64,000 bases of DNA from assembly GCF_003369835.1 (NCBI RefSeq), contig NZ_QPMJ01000001.1, positions 186,001 through 250,000 of the forward strand, given 5' to 3'. The position numbers were made by a program, and so were the translations under genes. This DNA comes from Halorussus rarus (GTDB lineage Archaea; Halobacteriota; Halobacteria; Halobacteriales; Haladaptataceae). The notes under the pieces were generated by a model. The model saw nothing but the letters and a program-made list of their open reading frames with translations. It did not search any database and was not told where the DNA came from. Positions 36,905-45,244 of the stretch are shown here, one piece after another (within the stretch, counting starts at the first letter, position 1; every line of letters begins with the position of its first letter).

Positions 36905-37048
36905 TCAGCCCCGCATCTCGCGCTGGAGTCGCCGCAGTTGTCGCTCGACTCGTCGAGCCTGCTCCTCGGCGTTCGGGTCGAGGTCCGCGAGGTCCTTCTC
37001 CTCGTCCTGTTCGGTCTCCGAACCCTCCCCGGATTCGTCTGCGTTCAT
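36905..37048 (-). CDS. Small acidic coiled-coil protein (47 aa)
   Basis: The 47-residue protein is acidic at the N-terminus (MNADESGEGSETEQDEEKD) and ends in a basic amphipathic helix (ARRVERQLRRLQREMRG). TATA-like TTTATAT at 37072-37078 is about 27 bases before the ATG, so the mRNA is probably leaderless. This promoter fit is the main support that the gene is real. Function unknown. Confidence 0.6.
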   Translation of the reverse strand: MNADESGEGSETEQDEEKDLADLDPNAEEQARRVERQLRRLQREMRG

Positions 37049-37071
37049 ACCCTGCGTTGCTCGACGAGTTG

Positions 37072-37078
37072 ATATAAA
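37072..37078 (-). promoter_or_regulatory. TATA box of the 47-residue protein gene
   Basis: On the minus strand TTTATAT is centred about 27 bases before the ATG at 37048, which fits a leaderless haloarchaeal transcript. Confidence 0.55.
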
Positions 37079-37222
37079 GCCGAGCCAACCGCGGCGGAAG
37101 TGAAACTGGGGGCGGGCGGCCGGGTCGACCGCCGGTCAGACGGGTGTCTGACGGGGTTCGGAACGACGGCTCGCGCCGCAGTCGTAGGTCTCGTCGGGGT
37201 CGTCTGGAGGCCAACGGACGGC

Positions 37223-38173
<951 letters not shown>

Positions 38174-38275
38174 ACCCGACCACGTCGCGGGGAACCTGCT
38201 TCAAGGTGACGGTCGACTGAAGAAATGACCCGGAATCGAAATCCCTAAGACGGAACGGGGATTACGTGGAAGTGA

Positions 38276-38361
38276 GCCGAGGTAGCCTAGCCTGGCCAAG
38301 GCGGTTGCTTCGAGAGCAACTGTCCTTCACGGACTCAGGAGTTCAAATCTCCTCCTCGGCG
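38276..38361 (+). tRNA. tRNA-Ser (anticodon CGA)
   Basis: The 86-base gene folds as a class II tRNA. The acceptor GCCGAGG pairs with CCTCGGC, with discriminator G. The D-stem is GCC/GGC. The anticodon arm GTTGC-TTCGAGA-GCAAC has anticodon CGA, reading UCG. The long variable arm contains TCC/GGA, and the T-arm is AGGAG-TTCAAAT-CTCCT. No intron is seen and CCA is not encoded. Confidence 0.95.
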
Positions 38362-38437
38362 CTCCCGACATTTCTTTAGCTTTTCACCGCAACGAGCGAC
38401 GGGTATTCGACCTCCTTGCGTCTCGTTTCGTCTCTCC

Positions 38438-38881
38438 CTAGAACAGGAACATGAAGTTGTGGACCCCGAGGAACCCGTACCAGGCGGCCGCCGAGCAGTA
38501 GGTCACGACCCGGAACGCGTCGGAGTAGCCGTCCGGCGCCCACCCTTCCGGCGTCAGCCTGGCGACGGCCTCGCCGCTCTCGGCCAGCACCGCCACGCCG
38601 ACCACGGCGAGCACCACCGTGGCGAGCACGCCCGGGACCATCCCGATCTCGTGGATGAGCGTGCGCGTGAGCCACACCGACTCGTAGACGTCCTCCCGGA
38701 GCGAGAGGACTGTGACGGTGCTCACGGCGTCGAGCGCCTTGCCGACGACCAACACCACGAGCAGCGAGTAGCGATTCGCTCCGACGGCGAAGCGGCCGCC
38801 CCCGAAGGCGTACGACCCTGGAACCGAACTGTTCGACACGTCACGTGCGACGCCGCTCCCACCCTTTGTTATAGACCCCAA
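38438..38881 (-). CDS. Membrane protein of unknown function (147 aa)
   Basis: The protein has about 35 polar residues, then three or four helices (YSLLVVLVVGKALDAVSTVTV, VPGVLATVVLAVVGVAVL, VVTYCSAAAWYGFLGVHNF). I do not recognise the family. The start MGSITKGG at 38881 could be replaced by a later one, since the N-terminal stretch is unusually polar. It lies between tRNA-Ser and tspO. Confidence 0.68.
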   Translation of the reverse strand: MGSITKGGSGVARDVSNSSVPGSYAFGGGRFAVGANRYSLLVVLVVGKALDAVSTVTVLSLREDVYESVWLTRTLIHEIGMVPGVLATVVLAVVGVAVLAESGEAVARLTPEGWAPDGYSDAFRVVTYCSAAAWYGFLGVHNFMFLF

Positions 38882-38966
38882 AAACCTCCATTAACGGCCG
38901 TCCAATGCCGGGTCAGGCTCTCGTTGTCGCGGTGAGCGCGACGGTAACGACCAAATACTGGTGCGG

Positions 38967-38983
38967 GTGCGATTAGCTCGCAC
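38967..38983 (-). terminator. Hairpin downstream of tspO
   Basis: GTGCGA-TTAGC-TCGCAC is a perfect 6-base stem with a 5-base loop about 35 bases past the tspO stop codon. No T-run follows, so a role in termination is only a suggestion. Confidence 0.3.
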
Positions 38984-39017
38984 ACTCCCGACTCGGCCGA
39001 CCGCTCCTCACGACGAG

Positions 39018-39527
39018 TCAGGGATTGAGCTGCCAGATGCGATAGTTGAGCGCGGTGGCGAACCCGACCCAGAGCAGGTACGGGACCAGCAGGGCCGCCG
39101 CCCGACGGTCGACCCGGGCGAACGCCGCGACGGTGGCGAGGATGACCGCGAGCAGTGCCACGATGACGACCAGGCCGCCGAAGATGGCCTGCGAGCCGAA
39201 GAACACCAGCGTCCACGCCGCGTTGAGCGCCAGCTGGACCCCGAATATCGCGAGCGCGAGCTTTCGGCGCCGACCGTAGTCGCTCCGCCAGACCAGGTAC
39301 AGCGCGACGCCCATCAGGAGGTAGAGGGTCGTCCAGACCGGGCCGAACACCCAGCTCGGCGGAGTGAACGCGGGTTTCGCGAGCGTGGGGTACCACGTCG
39401 CCACGTCGTCGGCGGTCAGCAGCGACGGGACGACGCCGGCGAGTTCGCAGCCGACGACGCTGGCGAACAGGGCGACCCACTCGATGCTTCCGCCGTCGTC
39501 GCGTTTCAGGCTCTCGGTGACGCTCAT
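39018..39527 (-). CDS. tspO: TspO/MBR family tryptophan-rich sensory protein
   Basis: The 169-residue membrane protein has five helices and the family motifs WYPTLAKPAFTPPSWVFGPVW and ALNAAWTLVFFG. TspO binds porphyrins and sterols and regulates light- or oxygen-responsive pigments in some microbes. The start at 39527 (MSVTESL) gives the usual N-terminus; 39545 is an alternative. A role in haem or carotenoid control is known for the family only. Confidence 0.9.
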   Translation of the reverse strand: MSVTESLKRDDGGSIEWVALFASVVGCELAGVVPSLLTADDVATWYPTLAKPAFTPPSWVFGPVWTTLYLLMGVALYLVWRSDYGRRRKLALAIFGVQLALNAAWTLVFFGSQAIFGGLVVIVALLAVILATVAAFARVDRRAAALLVPYLLWVGFATALNYRIWQLNP

Positions 39528-39628
39528 GATGCCTGTACGGTTCAAACGGGGAAAGAGGTTGAGGCCCGTCGAGAGTGGCTCCGGCGCTCGACCGCAACGT
39601 TCAGCACGGACCTCCCCGTTCGGCCCGT

Positions 39629-39910
39629 ATGGCGCCGACAGTCGACGACCTCCGGAACGACATCCGAACAGCTGTAGGACGATACGAGCGCATCGAGTCG
39701 ACCGCCTTCACCAAGGAGGCGCTCGCGGCGATCTGCACCGCGGTGAACTACGACATCGACGCGGACCGGCTTCCCCCGAAGCCGCAGATGCGGGCGGGAA
39801 TCCTCTGGAAGATCGGCGTGCTGGACGACGACGACCCGGAGAACGCCGAGCGGCCCTTCCGGAAGGCGGAACTCGAATCGGTCGCCGAGGCTGTTCGGGA
39901 CGAGGACTGA
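39629..39910 (+). CDS. Small haloarchaeal protein of unknown function (93 aa)
   Basis: The 93-residue acidic protein is mostly helical (TVDDLRNDIRTAVGRYERI; FTKEALAAICTAVNYD), with a conserved-looking LPPKPQMRAGILWKIGV in the middle. The pattern of helices could be a small DNA- or protein-binding domain, but no motif identifies it. ATG at 39629 is used. It stands alone between tspO and the synthase at 40190. Confidence 0.65.
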   Translation: MAPTVDDLRNDIRTAVGRYERIESTAFTKEALAAICTAVNYDIDADRLPPKPQMRAGILWKIGVLDDDDPENAERPFRKAELESVAEAVRDED

Positions 39911-39983
39911 CTTTATCGGGGGACGATCGCTAAGACGGCTCGGCCGCGGGAACTGTCCTCGAAAACACCGTGACGTCTACTTC

Positions 39984-40007
39984 GAAAGCCCCCGCGCGGC
40001 CCCTTTT
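39984..40007. repeat. Collapsed copy of the 114-nt four-way-junction element
   Basis: GAAAG-CCC-CCG then CGG-CCC-CTTTT matches both ends of the 114-base elements at 59109 and 59408, with the whole middle missing. The flank TAGTCCCACC also matches the outer flank of the element at 59408 (CAGTCCCGCC on the minus strand). It can still fold as a short hairpin. The remainder of this 279-base gap shows no gene. Confidence 0.6.
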
Positions 40008-40189
40008 AGTCCCACCGGCGGCGGTTTGGTTGGACGAGTGGAGGGTAGACCGTCCAGTGGAGCGCCCGCAGGTCAACTGGTCCGGCGCCGTCCCGAAATC
40101 CACCGTGACACACTGTTGCGGCAGTTCGTCCGTGTTACCGCGCCAAAGAAGGAAAACACCCCATTCCGCGACCGGACTGACTCCGACGG

Positions 40190-41794
40190 TCAGTCGTCCG
40201 CGACCGCCGGGTCGGCCGCCTCGTCGGCGACCAGCAGGCGGTCGAGCGCGTCCACCATCGCGGTGACGCTCGCCCGGGTGATGTCGCCGTCGCTCGACGC
40301 GACGGTCACCGTCCGGTCGCCCCGGCGCATCTCGACCTCGACCGTGACCACCGCGTCGGTGCCGCCGGTGATGGCGTCGACGTGGTACGATTCGAGGTTG
40401 GCGTCGGCCGCCACCGCCGTCGAGTCGCCCGACCCGCCGACCGCCTCCCGGACCGCGGTCACCGCGGCGTCGACCGGGCCGTCGCCGGTGCCGCTGGCCA
40501 CGCGCTCCTCGCCGTCGACCGCGAGCCGGACGCTCGCCGTCGGGATGCGCCCGCCGCTGGTCGCGGCCAGTTCCAGGAGTTCGATGCGGCGGTCGCGCTC
40601 GCGGCCCTGGACGTCCTCGGCGATGGCGAGCAGGTCGGCGTCGGTCACCCGCTTGTTGCGCTCGGCGAGGTCCTGGACGCGAGCGACCACCTCCTGGAGT
40701 TCGTCGTCGTCCACTTCGACGCCGTGCTCGGCGAGCGCGGCCTTCGCGCCCGCCCGGCCGGTGTGCTTGCCGAGCACGAGCCGTCGCTCCCGGCCGACCG
40801 TCTCGGGCGGGTAGGGCTCGTACATCTGCTCGTCCTTGAGCGTGCCGTCGGTGTGGATGCCCGACTCGTGGGCGAAGGCGTTCTCGCCGACGACCGCCTT
40901 GTTCGGCGCGAGCGGGACGTCGGTCGCGTCGGCCACCGTCCGCGCGAGGTCGTAGAGCTCGGTCAGCTCGACCGTCTCCACGTCGTAGCGGTGGGCGAGC
41001 GCGATGGCGACCTCCTCGAGGGCCACGTTGCCCGCGCGCTCGCCGACGCCGTTGACCGTGGCGTGGACCAGGTCCGCGCCCGCGGCGACGCTGGCGAGGG
41101 CGTTGGTCACCGCGAGCCCGAGGTCGTCGTGGGTGTGGGTGCTGGTCGGCCCGAGGTCGGTGAGCCGCGAGACAGCCTCGTAGGCGTGCTCGGGGCCGGT
41201 GTGGCCGACCGTGTCGGCGAAGCAGAACCGGTCGGCGCCCGCCTCGTGGGTGGCCTCGGCGAGCCGTTCGAGGAAGTCGAGGTCGGCCCGCGAGCCGTCC
41301 TCGCCGATGACCTCGACCCAGAGGCCGTGGTCGCGGGCGTGCTCGACGAGGTCGGCGGTCGTCTCGACCACCTCGTCGCGGGTCGTGCCGACCTTCCCCT
41401 CGACGTGGCGGTCGCTCGCCGGGACGACGAGGTGGACGCCGTCGACGCCGCAGTCGACCGCGAGGTCGACGTCGGCCTCGACCCCGCGGGCGAAGCTGGT
41501 GACCGTCGCGTCGAGGTCGAGGTCGGCGACCCGCCGGATGGTCGCGCGCTCGCCGTCGCCGGTGCAGGCGCTGCCGGCCTCGACGACGTCGACGCCCGCC
41601 CGGTCGAGCGCCCGGGCTATCTCGGCCTTCTCGTCGGGGGTCAGCGAGACGCCCGGCGCCTGCTCGCCGTCGCGCAGCGTGGTGTCTAGGAGCTCCACGT
41701 CCCGGTCCGAGAACCGACTGTCGCGTTCGTCGTGCTGTACGTCACCGTTCGATGGGGATGTGTTATCGGGGAAGCCCCCGAATAAATCGTTCAC
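40190..41794 (-). CDS. (R)-citramalate synthase / 2-isopropylmalate synthase family protein
   Basis: The 534-residue enzyme condenses acetyl-CoA with pyruvate or 2-oxoisovalerate in isoleucine or leucine synthesis. The N-terminal catalytic part starts ELLDTTLRDGEQAPGVSL (near residue 34). The metal-binding HTHDDLGLA and the HESGIHTDG motif follow, and residues from about 390 form the LeuA allosteric domain. Sequence alone does not separate the citramalate and isopropylmalate activities. The GTG start at 41794 is weakly supported; a leader ORF (MASERFIRGLPR) starts 7 bases before it. Confidence 0.87.
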   Translation of the reverse strand: MNDLFGGFPDNTSPSNGDVQHDERDSRFSDRDVELLDTTLRDGEQAPGVSLTPDEKAEIARALDRAGVDVVEAGSACTGDGERATIRRVADLDLDATVTSFARGVEADVDLAVDCGVDGVHLVVPASDRHVEGKVGTTRDEVVETTADLVEHARDHGLWVEVIGEDGSRADLDFLERLAEATHEAGADRFCFADTVGHTGPEHAYEAVSRLTDLGPTSTHTHDDLGLAVTNALASVAAGADLVHATVNGVGERAGNVALEEVAIALAHRYDVETVELTELYDLARTVADATDVPLAPNKAVVGENAFAHESGIHTDGTLKDEQMYEPYPPETVGRERRLVLGKHTGRAGAKAALAEHGVEVDDDELQEVVARVQDLAERNKRVTDADLLAIAEDVQGRERDRRIELLELAATSGGRIPTASVRLAVDGEERVASGTGDGPVDAAVTAVREAVGGSGDSTAVAADANLESYHVDAITGGTDAVVTVEVEMRRGDRTVTVASSDGDITRASVTAMVDALDRLLVADEAADPAVADD

Positions 41795-41875
41795 TGGCCA
41801 TGCTTGACCACGACTGTCGTTCCCGGCGGGGGTAGTTAAGCGAGTCTCTGTGACAGACGGGTCTGTCGGACCGGG

Positions 41876-42247
41876 CTACTCCACCCTGACCGCGTCGCCG
41901 ACCGCCACGCCGTCGGCGCTTCCGGCCGGCAGTTCGATGAGTCGGTCGGCCTCCGCTTCGGCCAGCCCGGTCCAGGCCGAGAGCTGTTCGGTCCGGACGA
42001 CCTCGTCGTCCACTATCCAGAGCACGTCCAGCGGGAAGGGAACGAACACCATGTGGACGTCCCGGACCGCCGCGCCGTCGAACCGGAACACAAGCGCGTA
42101 GTCGTCGGGGATCGACCGCCGGAACATCAGCCCGCGGGCCCGCGAGAGGAAGGAGTCGGCGGTGTCGACCTCGGTCGCCAGCGTCCGTTCGGACCGCCCG
42201 TCGTCGTGTACCACTCGCACGACCCGAGGTGTTCGCGGGGGTGACAA
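41876..42247 (-). CDS. DUF192 family protein
   Basis: The 123-residue protein belongs to the DUF192 family: SFLSRARGLMFRRSIPDDYA is the family start and VHMVFVPFPLDVLWIVDDEVV the core. DUF192 proteins are small beta-barrels, often secreted in bacteria, with unknown function. No signal peptide is present here. It stands between the synthase and the AT-richer gap at 42248. Confidence 0.85.
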   Translation of the reverse strand: MSPPRTPRVVRVVHDDGRSERTLATEVDTADSFLSRARGLMFRRSIPDDYALVFRFDGAAVRDVHMVFVPFPLDVLWIVDDEVVRTEQLSAWTGLAEAEADRLIELPAGSADGVAVGDAVRVE

Positions 42248-42497
42248 AAGCGTTTCCGTCGCCGTGCTCCCCGACGCTCACCGCCGACCGCGGAACGCTC
42301 CGGGAGGGTCGCAACCGTCCGTTCTTCGGTCCCGGTAACGAGACGAATCCCCGCGGTTCAAGCCGTGAGAATCCTACTTTCTTCGGCCTGTAATCGGACC
42401 GTTCCGCACCCGATAACGGTGACGTACCCGACGGTTGCAGCAGCTTCGTGAGTGCTTGAACCGCGAGTCGTGGTACCGTCTCGAACTGTAACAAACT

Positions 42498-42519
42498 GTT
42501 TACTCGGTAGTGAGTAAAC
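42498..42519. promoter_or_regulatory. Operator-like perfect palindrome beside a TATA box
   Basis: GTTTACTC-GGTAGT-GAGTAAAC is a perfect 8-base inverted repeat with a 6-base spacer, directly before TTTTAAAA at 42521-42528. The site overlaps where TFB would contact DNA, so a dimeric regulator bound here would likely repress or compete with TFB. Confidence 0.65.
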
Positions 42520-42520
42520 T

Positions 42521-42528
42521 TTTTAAAA
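42521..42528 (+). promoter_or_regulatory. TATA box for the leader ORF and gene at 42598
   Basis: TTTTAAAA is centred 26 bases before the ATG at 42551. This spacing predicts a transcript that begins at the leader ORF and not at the larger gene. Confidence 0.6.
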
Positions 42529-42550
42529 TTCCCCGCTCTACATTGAGTCG

Positions 42551-42601
42551 ATGATGAAGTCCCCCACCACTTCCCCCACTCGAACGGAGCGACGACCATG
42601 A
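42551..42601 (+). CDS. Leader mini-ORF (16 aa)
   Basis: ATG at 42551 begins MMKSPTTSPTRTERRP, which stops at 42601 within an ATGA overlap with the gene at 42598. The TATA box lies 26 bases before it. GGAG inside the ORF could serve as ribosome site of the next gene. Confidence 0.45.
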   Translation: MMKSPTTSPTRTERRP

Positions 42602-42924
42602 TGTGGCAGGACCTGGTCTTCCTCGCGGGCAGCGTCTTCTCGCTGGTCGTGCTCGTCCCGACCCTCCGGGACTCGATGGCCAACGTCCCGCTCGGCACCG
42701 CACTCCCCTCGGCGACCATCGGCTTCGTCTACGGCACGGCGTTCCTGACCCTCGGGATGACGATGTCCGCGCTCGGCTCGGTGCTCACGGGCGTCATGTG
42801 GAGTCTCATCGCCGCGGTTCGCTCGCCCCACCCGTACAATCCGACGATGGAGTCCGACGCCGCGGCCTCCTCCAGCGACTCGTCGTCGAACTCGACGACG
42901 AGCGCAGCTCCGCACGCCGACTGA
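42598..42924 (+). CDS. Small membrane protein (108 aa)
   Basis: The protein has three hydrophobic helices (LVFLAGSVFSLVVLVPTL; ATIGFVYGTAFLTLG; ALGSVLTGVMWSLIAAV) and a Ser/Thr-rich disordered tail of about 35 residues. The ATG at 42598 overlaps the leader ORF stop; an ATG at 42601 follows it. It is probably under the control of the palindrome at 42498. No family is assigned. Confidence 0.72.
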   Translation: MMWQDLVFLAGSVFSLVVLVPTLRDSMANVPLGTALPSATIGFVYGTAFLTLGMTMSALGSVLTGVMWSLIAAVRSPHPYNPTMESDAAASSSDSSSNSTTSAAPHAD

Positions 42925-43051
42925 CGAGGCCTCGCCGCTTCTCCGCCGAACCGCCCGCCGAGTGACGACGCTCCTTCGCGAACCCCTGCGCCGGCGGCGC
43001 CGCGGGAGTCCGACCGTTTTTATCCCGGGCCGCCCGATGCAGTGACTGAGC

Positions 43052-43594
43052 ATGAAGGAGACGCCCTCCGGGACCCCCGTCGGCGTGGACGACCCCTACG
43101 ACCACGCCGGGGTCTGCGATCACCTCACCAACGAGGGCAAGTGCCGGTACGCCTTCGAGCACCCCCGACAGGACCCCGAGTTCGCCCGCGAGCGCCGCGA
43201 GGACGACCTGCGGTGTCCGGCGGCCGACCCCGATGGCGACTGGGACTGGGAGTCCTGCCCCCACTACCGGTGCCGGAACCGGGACCGCGAGTGCATCCGC
43301 TGCGGGCTCGAAGAGCGCCGGATGGCCCACTCCGACGAGCGCCCGCTGCTGGAGGAGCATCACCTCTCGTACGCGGGCGAGGGCGAGACCCTCGGCCACG
43401 AGATCACGGTGTACCTCTGCCGGTGGTGCCACGCCAGGGTCCACAAGTCGTGGGCCCGCATCGACGACGACGTCAACCCCGACCCGGAGGCCATCGCCGA
43501 GAAGGAGGGCCGCCGGTCGCGCGAGCAGGAGGAACTGTCGTTCGAGTCGGCGGCCGAGCGGTACGACGTCGACGAAGACGGTGGGAGCGAATAG
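43052..43594 (+). CDS. HNH-like zinc protein of unknown function (180 aa)
   Basis: The 180-residue protein holds many Cys and His. A CxxxC-type cluster (CPHYRCRNRDRECIRCG, about residues 69-85) is followed by EEHHLSYAGEGE and LCRWCHARVHKSW near residue 124-136. This resembles a His-Cys or HNH nuclease core: HH, then CxxCHxxVH. HNH domains cut DNA or RNA, but no partner gene nearby points to a restriction or mobile system. ATG at 43052 follows a GC-rich gap with TTTTTATCCC. Confidence 0.7.
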   Translation: MKETPSGTPVGVDDPYDHAGVCDHLTNEGKCRYAFEHPRQDPEFARERREDDLRCPAADPDGDWDWESCPHYRCRNRDRECIRCGLEERRMAHSDERPLLEEHHLSYAGEGETLGHEITVYLCRWCHARVHKSWARIDDDVNPDPEAIAEKEGRRSREQEELSFESAAERYDVDEDGGSE

Positions 43595-43723
43595 CAGTAC
43601 TTCGTCACGCGGCTTGTTCACTCAGCGCAGTCGGTGAGACCATCGGTATGTAAAGAGCGTTATGCTCGTGGTTTGGTGGTACGGACACCAGTCCTTTACT
43701 GATAGCGAGTCACGATTCGAACA

Positions 43724-44380
43724 ATGGCTACCGAAGCCACATTTACGGTTCCGTCCGACCAGTTCCCCCTCGGTACTGTGTTTGAACAACTGCCGGGAGC
43801 GATAGTCGAACTGGAGCGGATCATCCCGGCCCAAGACGTTGTGATTCCCTATTTTTGGGTGCGCGGGACCGACGTTGACGAGATTGAGGACGCTTTTTTC
43901 GACCATCCGGGCGTCGAGGACATCCGACCCGTCGATTCCGTCGAAGACGAGTATCTGTTGCGCGTCGAGTGGACGCTGGAGTACGACGGTGTACTGAGCA
44001 CGCTGATAGAAACGGGGGTTCCCCTTATTGAAGCGGTCGGCACGAGCGAGCAATGGACGTTCGATATTCGGGGTGACGACCGACGAGATATCGCGGCATT
44101 TCAAGACCGCTGTCGAGAGCTAAACATCCCGATTACGCTCACCAAATTGCACGCGCTCACGCCCATCGAGTCGGAGGCCGAGAGCGCACTCACCGACACC
44201 CAACAGGAGGCGCTGGTACTCGCGTACGAACAAGGATACTTCAACACGCCCCGCGACGTGTCGATGGCCGACCTCGGCAATGAACTCGGCATCTCACAGC
44301 AGGCGGTCTCCGAGCGACTCCGACGCGGGATTAGTTCAATCCTCGGCGGTACGCTGGCCGAACTCCGTCCATCGGCCTGA
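43724..44380 (+). CDS. Bat-type HTH-10 regulator
   Basis: The 218-residue protein ends with an HTH-10 domain as in the bacterio-opsin activator family (LTDTQQEALVLAYEQGYFN; LGISQQAVSERLRRGI). The N-terminal 150 residues are an adaptor domain (FTVPSDQFPLGTVFEQLPG) of the type joined to HTH-10 in haloarchaea. Codon use is more AT-rich than in neighbours. TATA-like CTTTACTG about 28 bases before ATG suggests a leaderless transcript. It may control the small genes that follow. Confidence 0.88.
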   Translation: MATEATFTVPSDQFPLGTVFEQLPGAIVELERIIPAQDVVIPYFWVRGTDVDEIEDAFFDHPGVEDIRPVDSVEDEYLLRVEWTLEYDGVLSTLIETGVPLIEAVGTSEQWTFDIRGDDRRDIAAFQDRCRELNIPITLTKLHALTPIESEAESALTDTQQEALVLAYEQGYFNTPRDVSMADLGNELGISQQAVSERLRRGISSILGGTLAELRPSA

Positions 44381-44418
44381 AGACTGCTTAAAAGGTACTT
44401 GTAATCACAAGGACAGCG

Positions 44419-44792
44419 GTGAACCGCGTAGGTTGTTTACAGAAGTGTATGGATGGGGCACCTGAGCTCGACACGGTTCTCAACGTCTGTGAACACAAGC
44501 ATTGTCGCATCGTCCTCGCGGCACTCGCAAATCAACAGTCGATTTCGATAAACGACCTTACAAACGCAATCATCAAACACAATCATCATACGTCACCGAC
44601 AGAGACTGCTGACGAGACAGTCACAGCGATTCAGACCGGCCTGCATCCGTCCATCTTCCGAAGTTAGCCGATGCCGGGTTCATCCAATACGACCTTGAGC
44701 GGCAAGTGCTGGAGTCAACAGTCCAGTTCGACCAAGAAGAGTCCCACCTTTCGGCAATCCTCGCTGTCGATTCTGAGCTTCCAACCACATGA
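44419..44792 (+). pseudogene. Winged-helix DUF7344-like gene with a frameshift
   Basis: The first frame runs from GTG at 44419 (TATA-like TTAAAAG 27 bases upstream; ATG at 44449 is an alternative) and reads ELDTVLNVCEHKHCRIVLAAL, a common haloarchaeal winged-helix start. It stops at 44667 just after HPSIFRS. In the next frame the expected continuation appears at once: SVHLPKLADAGFIQYDLE, running to a TGA at 44792 that makes an ATGA overlap with the next gene. One base is missing near 44640-44650. It is a recent pseudogene or a sequencing error. Confidence 0.75.
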
Positions 44793-44971
44793 AGGACGCG
44801 AACCAGCATACTATGACGACCAATGACCCCACACCCGTCGATGGCACGCCCGTGACCGAACAGAAAAGAGTGGTCGAAGCACTCACCAAAGCACTCGAAA
44901 CCGAAGAGGTGGACGAAAAAGACTACCAGATTCGACAAGCACTCCAGCTACTCGCCTTGAAGAACGGATAA
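44789..44971 (+). CDS. Small acidic protein (60 aa)
   Basis: The 60-residue protein has a polar first half (MKDANQHTMTTNDPTPVDG) and an amphipathic helix at the end (YQIRQALQLLALKNG). It starts at the ATG at 44789 in an ATGA overlap with the end of the frameshifted winged-helix gene, so the two were once a translationally coupled pair. Codon use is AT-rich. Function unknown. Confidence 0.6.
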   Translation: MKDANQHTMTTNDPTPVDGTPVTEQKRVVEALTKALETEEVDEKDYQIRQALQLLALKNG

Positions 44972-45064
44972 AGTGGGTCGATAATCAATTCGCACCACGA
45001 GCTGGGTGATTCAGGTCAAGGGTTTATCGTCAGCACTTAGTACAGGTATTGAACCAGAAGTCGT

Positions 45065-45244
45065 ATGTCCGTATACAAGGCTGTGCTTATCGAACTGTTT
45101 GCGATAGTCTGGATTCTGTTCATAGGCTTTATGCCTCAGGGATGGCACGGGGCACTCGCATTTGGTGTTTTCCTTGGTCTCGTTGGTATCATGTACGGGT
45201 TCTACGCAGATGACGTCCGTAAGCAATCGTCAGACAGTGGTTGA
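45065..45244 (+). CDS. Small membrane protein (59 aa)
   Basis: The 59-residue protein reads from the ATG at 45065 and has two helices: LIELFAIVWILFIGFM and LAFGVFLGLVGIMYGFYA, with a short polar tail. Codon use is more AT-rich than in the flanking genes. TTTATCG lies about 45 bases upstream. Function unknown; it belongs to the lower-GC islet. Confidence 0.6.
   Translation: MSVYKAVLIELFAIVWILFIGFMPQGWHGALAFGVFLGLVGIMYGFYADDVRKQSSDSG

Larger units (their letters stand above)
42248..42597. other. Gap with possible transposase-end remnant, operator and leader ORF
   Basis: This 350-base gap has no full gene. It is less GC-rich than its surroundings. At 42345-42374 an imperfect hairpin (GAATCCCCGCGG-TTCAAG-CCGTGAGAATCC) resembles the right end of IS200/IS605-type elements carrying tnpB. 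Minus-strand codons before it end in a short open frame, but no transposase motif is left. From 42498 onward it holds the promoter of the gene at 42598. Confidence 0.4.

Noticed and set aside
38276-38361. tRNA-Ser as an integration site
   Set aside because: No copy of the tRNA 3' end was seen elsewhere in the window and no integrase is present, so there is no sign of an integrated element.
40190-41794. T-box or long attenuator before the citramalate/isopropylmalate synthase
   Set aside because: The leader is short, no conserved T-box motif is visible, and such elements are not known in archaea.
41763-42719. 318-codon reverse frame covering the synthase leader and the 42248 gap
   Set aside because: It merges unrelated regions and has no conserved motif; only its last 12 codons overlap the leader ORF noted above.
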